A stretch of DNA of 64,000 nucleotides from Microbacterium sp. GCS4. GTDB taxonomy: Bacteria > Actinomycetota > Actinomycetes > Actinomycetales > Microbacteriaceae. Location: NCBI RefSeq assembly GCF_001262495.1, contig NZ_LGYE01000001.1, forward strand, positions 868,001-932,000. The letters are read 5' to 3'. The translations under genes and the position numbers were made by a program. This document shows, in pieces, positions 61,498-64,000 of the stretch (the stretch's first letter is position 1; every line of letters starts with the position of its first letter). Below the pieces are notes generated by a model, which had not been told where the DNA came from, ran no database searches, and saw only the letters and a list, made by a program, of their open reading frames with translations.

Positions 61498-61526
61498 CTC
61501 CGGATCACGGTCCCGGTTTCCACTTC

Positions 61527-61593
61527 GGGGGCCGACACGCCAGATCACCGCCGGGGCACGTGTTCCGGACCGAGATCTGGCGTGTCGGCCCCC
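61527..61593. repeat. 67-bp inverted repeat, copy 1 (upstream of DUF559 gene)
   Basis: GGGGGCCGACACGCCAGATC (61527-61546) and its exact complement (61574-61593) are 20-bp arms around 27 nt. The right arm is identical in copy 2 at 62602-62621 and total length is the same. It can also terminate fumC. The remaining 118 bp to the DUF559 gene (61594-61711) contain no gene; CTCCT-CCAC-AGGAG is a small hairpin there. Confidence 0.85.
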
Positions 61594-61711
61594 ATTCTGT
61601 GTCCCACGACATCTCCTCCACAGGAGTCGATTTCGGTGATGTGTCCCCGACTACCGGGGGAGATGACGAGCGACGGATGCCGGGGCGTGACGAGCCCGAC
61701 ACGCTGGGTCG

Positions 61712-62548
61712 ATGCTCTCGCCTCACGACGTCATCACCAGCCTCGGCGGTCTCGCGCGCGGGACAACCCTGCAGAGTTTCGGTGTCACGCGTCAGCGTCT
61801 ATCCCACGCGGTGCGCCGCGGTGAGATCGAGCGCGTGCGCCCCGGCTTGTTCGCGACAGGCTCCGTGCACGGCGACGTCCGTGAGGCAGCTCTGCATGGT
61901 GGCGCCCTCTCATGCACCTCTGCGCTGCGCCTGCACGGGGTCTGGGTGCTTGAGGACGGTCCTCGACCACACGTCTGGATCGGACGCCGAGGTCGCGCGC
62001 GCGAGCACGACGCATGCCGGTGCATCGGTCACTACTTCCGGGGCGACGTCCCGCTCGGCGCGGTCGATGTCGAGACGGCTCTCGTGCACGTCCACCGCTG
62101 TCGCGGAGACGAATCCTTCTTCGCGTCACTGGAGTCCGCTCTCAACCTCGGCCGACTGAGCCGGGCGGCGGTGCAGCGTATCCGCCGGGCTCTGCCGGGG
62201 TATGCCCGTTGGCTCGTCGACCTCGCACGAGCCGATGCCCAGAGCGGACTCGAGTCCCTGCTCCGCATCCGTCTCCACCTTCTGGGCTTCGTGCTCGCAT
62301 GTCAGGTCGCCATTGACGGCGTCGGTCGCGTCGACTTCGTCGTCGGTGGGCGTCTGATCATCGAAGTCGACGGGCGAGAGAATCACACCGGGGCTGCGAG
62401 AAGACACCGCGATCTGATGCGGGATGCCGCGGCGTCGGCCGCCGGATACGAGACGTTGCGCTTCAGCTACGCCCAAATCGTCCACGACTGGCCGACAGTG
62501 CAGGCCGCTGTCCTCGGCGCCGCCGCACGCCTTCGCGACCACGCGTGA
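61712..62548 (+). CDS. AbiEi-like HTH fused to a DUF559 (Vsr-type) nuclease-like domain
   Basis: A 278-aa protein. Residues 1-50 hold an AbiEi-like winged helix (LQSFGVTRQRLSHAVRRGEI, VRPGLFATG). The middle (about 60-165) is Cys/His-rich (ACRCIGHYFRGDV). The C-terminal DUF559 domain (about 178-275) has SGLESLLRIRL (Glu181), GRVDFVVGGRLIIEVDGREN (Asp208, Glu218, Asp220) and RRHRDLMRDAAASAAGYETL, a PD-(D/E)xK endonuclease-like pattern. ATG has only CACGCT six bases upstream, a weak promoter. Inverted repeats flank it on both sides. Codon use looks slightly less GC-biased than the neighbours. It may be a solitary nuclease, an antitoxin-like protein, or part of a mobile unit. Confidence 0.8.
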   Translation: MLSPHDVITSLGGLARGTTLQSFGVTRQRLSHAVRRGEIERVRPGLFATGSVHGDVREAALHGGALSCTSALRLHGVWVLEDGPRPHVWIGRRGRAREHDACRCIGHYFRGDVPLGAVDVETALVHVHRCRGDESFFASLESALNLGRLSRAAVQRIRRALPGYARWLVDLARADAQSGLESLLRIRLHLLGFVLACQVAIDGVGRVDFVVGGRLIIEVDGRENHTGAARRHRDLMRDAAASAAGYETLRFSYAQIVHDWPTVQAAVLGAAARLRDHA

Positions 62549-62554
62549 CGGTTC

Positions 62555-62621
62555 GGGGGCCGACTCGCCACATGCCGCCCGTTCCCTCCCGAAACTGGTG
62601 CGATCTGGCGTGTCGGCCCCC
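62555..62621. repeat. 67-bp inverted repeat, copy 2 (downstream of DUF559 gene)
   Basis: Left arm 62555-62574 (GGGGGCCGACTCGCCACATG) differs from copy 1 at three of 20 positions; right arm 62602-62621 matches copy 1 at 20 of 20. The internal 27 bp are unrelated to copy 1. It begins six bases after the DUF559 stop, and TTC/GAA extend its arms outward. Confidence 0.85.
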
Positions 62622-62680
62622 GAAATGTCACCCCGGAACGACCGGCCCTGGACGGGTCGAACGGAACCGTCGCTCCGAGA

Positions 62681-62715
62681 CGTCAGCGGATGCCGCCCCA
62701 CGGCATCCGCTGACG
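62681..62715 (-). terminator. Terminator of the phoH gene
   Basis: CGTCAGCGGATGCCG (62681-62695) and CGGCATCCGCTGACG (62701-62715) are perfect 15-bp arms around CCCCA, seven bases beyond the stop at 62723. Confidence 0.85.
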
Positions 62716-62722
62716 GGCGGGC

Positions 62723-64000
62723 TCAGCTGAGCTCGCCACCCTCCAGGAGCTCGGTCACGAGCGCCGCGATCGCGGAGCGCTCGGACCTCGTGAGCGTGAC
62801 GTGCGCGAACAGGTCGTGGCCCTTGAGCGTCTCGATGACGCTGGCGATGCCGTCGTGGCGGCCGACCCGGAGGTTGTCTCGCTGGCCGACGTCGTGCGTG
62901 AGGATGACTCGCGAGTTCTGTCCCATTCGGCTCAGGACCGTGAGGAGGACGTTCCGCTCGAGCGACTGCGCCTCGTCGACGATCACGAACGCATCGTGCA
63001 GCGAGCGACCGCGGATATGCGTGAGCGGGAGCACTTCGAGCAGTCCGCGCTCGACGACCTCCTCCATGACGTTGCCGGAGACCACGGAGCCGAGCGTGTC
63101 GAACACCGCCTGCCCCCAGGGGCCCATCTTCTCGCCCTGGTCTCCGGGGAGGTAGCCGAGCTCCTGCCCGCCGACCGCGAAGAGCGGCCGGAACACGATG
63201 ATCTTCTTCTGCTGCTGGCGCTCCAGCACGGCCTCGAGGCCTGCGCACAGCGCGAGCGCCGACTTGCCGGTTCCCGCGCGCCCGCCGAGCGAGACGATGC
63301 CGACCTCGGGATCGAGCAGCAGATCGATCGCGATGCGCTGCTCGGCCGAGCGTCCGTGCATCCCGAAGATGTCGCGGTCGCCGCGCACCAGACGGTACTC
63401 GCCGTCGCCCGTGACCCGCCCCAGCGCCGAACCGCGCTCGGAGTGGATGATGAGCCCGGTGTTGATCGGCAGACCGCGGGCGTCCTCGCTGATGCCGACC
63501 TCGCTCTCGTACAGGTCGCTGATCTCGTCTCCCGAGAGATCCAGCGTCGTGATCCCGGTCCACCCGGAGTCGACGGCCTGCTCGGCGAGGTACTCCTCGG
63601 CGCGGAGGCCGAGCGACGCGGCCTTGACGCGCATCGGGAGGTCCTTCGACACGATCGTGACGTCCTGCCCGTCCTGCGCGAGATGCATCGCGACCGAGAG
63701 GATGCGGCTGTCGTTGTCGCTCAGGCGGATGCCGGCGGGGAGCACCGAGGTGTCGGCGTTGGCGAGCTCGACACGGAGCGTGCCGCCCTCGCCGACCTCC
63801 ACCGGGAAGTCCAGGCGACCGTGCTCGATGCGGAGGTCGTCGAGGTGACGGAGGGCCTGCCGCGCGAAGTACCCGATCTCCGGGTCGTGGCGCTTGCCTT
63901 CGAGCTCGGTGATGACGACGACCGGGAGGACGACGGAGTGCTCCGCGAACCGGAACAGCGCCTGCGGATCGCTCAGCAGGACCGAGGTGTCCAGCACGTA
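62723..64000 (-). CDS. PIN-PhoH fusion ATPase (N-terminus cut by window edge)
   Basis: A PhoH2-type protein: an N-terminal PIN RNase-like domain ([20 protein letters not shown], acidic residues in [10 protein letters not shown]) and a C-terminal PhoH helicase-like ATPase with Walker [14 protein letters not shown] and the DEAQ box [21 protein letters not shown]-PhoH2 proteins act as RNA-unwinding RNases. The frame is open to the window end (TAC GTG at 63995-64000), so the true start lies outside. It is followed by a strong terminator. Separate from DUF559, which is convergent with it. Confidence 0.93.
   Translation of the reverse strand, partial: YVLDTSVLLSDPQALFRFAEHSVVLPVVVITELEGKRHDPEIGYFARQALRHLDDLRIEHGRLDFPVEVGEGGTLRVELANADTSVLPAGIRLSDNDSRILSVAMHLAQDGQDVTIVSKDLPMRVKAASLGLRAEEYLAEQAVDSGWTGITTLDLSGDEISDLYESEVGISEDARGLPINTGLIIHSERGSALGRVTGDGEYRLVRGDRDIFGMHGRSAEQRIAIDLLLDPEVGIVSLGGRAGTGKSALALCAGLEAVLERQQQKKIIVFRPLFAVGGQELGYLPGDQGEKMGPWGQAVFDTLGSVVSGNVMEEVVERGLLEVLPLTHIRGRSLHDAFVIVDEAQSLERNVLLTVLSRMGQNSRVILTHDVGQRDNLRVGRHDGIASVIETLKGHDLFAHVTLTRSERSAIAALVTELLEGGELS

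Overview
The window is a high-GC (about 70%) actinobacterial chromosome segment. Gene content and protein sequences point to Microbacteriaceae, most likely Microbacterium or a close relative. This is inferred from recalled protein similarity, not from a search. It is mostly core metabolism and transport: about 62 genes and no rRNA, tRNA, CRISPR array, transposase or prophage that I can see. Both edge genes (citrate synthase at the left, a PIN-PhoH ATPase at the right) are cut by the window.

Layout. 1-8.1 kb: gltA, then fdxA-dapC, azlC-azlD with a divergent XRE-cupin regulator, a DHA2-type MFS pump, glutaminase and an exported cell-wall-type protein. 8.3-17 kb: typA, a CPBP protease-like membrane protein, and a complete Opp/Dpp-type ABC operon with a fused double ATPase and a PH-domain protein at its end. 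17.1-21.9 kb: the gcvTHP glycine cleavage operon behind a tandem glycine riboswitch. 21.9-27.5 kb: a second Opp/Dpp-type ABC operon with two separate ATPases, controlled from a strong 31-bp palindrome. 27.5-33.1 kb: a translationally coupled NAD de novo operon (Nudix-HTH regulator, nadA, nadB, nadC, cysteine desulfurase). 33.1-38.9 kb: glycosyltransferase, SDR, ABC exporter, MFS pump and a tiny two-cysteine protein. 38.9-47.7 kb: small accessory genes (acyltransferase, Dps, GNAT, cysteine-free HesB-like protein, LysR-head protein, ABC-F, two hydrolases, stand-alone condensation-like enzyme). 47.7-57.1 kb: ychF, methyltransferase, exonuclease, rmuC, glpX, fbaA, IclR regulator, ispH. 57.2-62.6 kb: xseA, the coupled run xseB-DUF4245-carbonic anhydrase-fumC, and a DUF559 nuclease-like gene. 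62.7-64 kb: phoH.

How the parts fit. Carbon metabolism genes (gltA, fumC, glpX, fbaA) sit as separate units. NAD synthesis is one coupled operon in which the desulfurase can serve the Fe-S enzyme NadA and the first gene looks like the NrtR-type repressor. Amino-acid handling (glsA, gcv, azlCD, two Opp/Dpp systems) suggests active use of peptides, glycine and glutamine, although the second ABC system may import oligosaccharides.

Three signals go beyond ordinary annotation. A DUF559/AbiEi-like gene (61712-62548) lies between two 67-bp copies of one inverted repeat. The second aptamer of the glycine riboswitch carries a 111-nt palindromic insert in its P2 arm. At least twelve genes share the arrangement TANNNT, exactly six bases, then the start codon, which implies widespread leaderless transcription.
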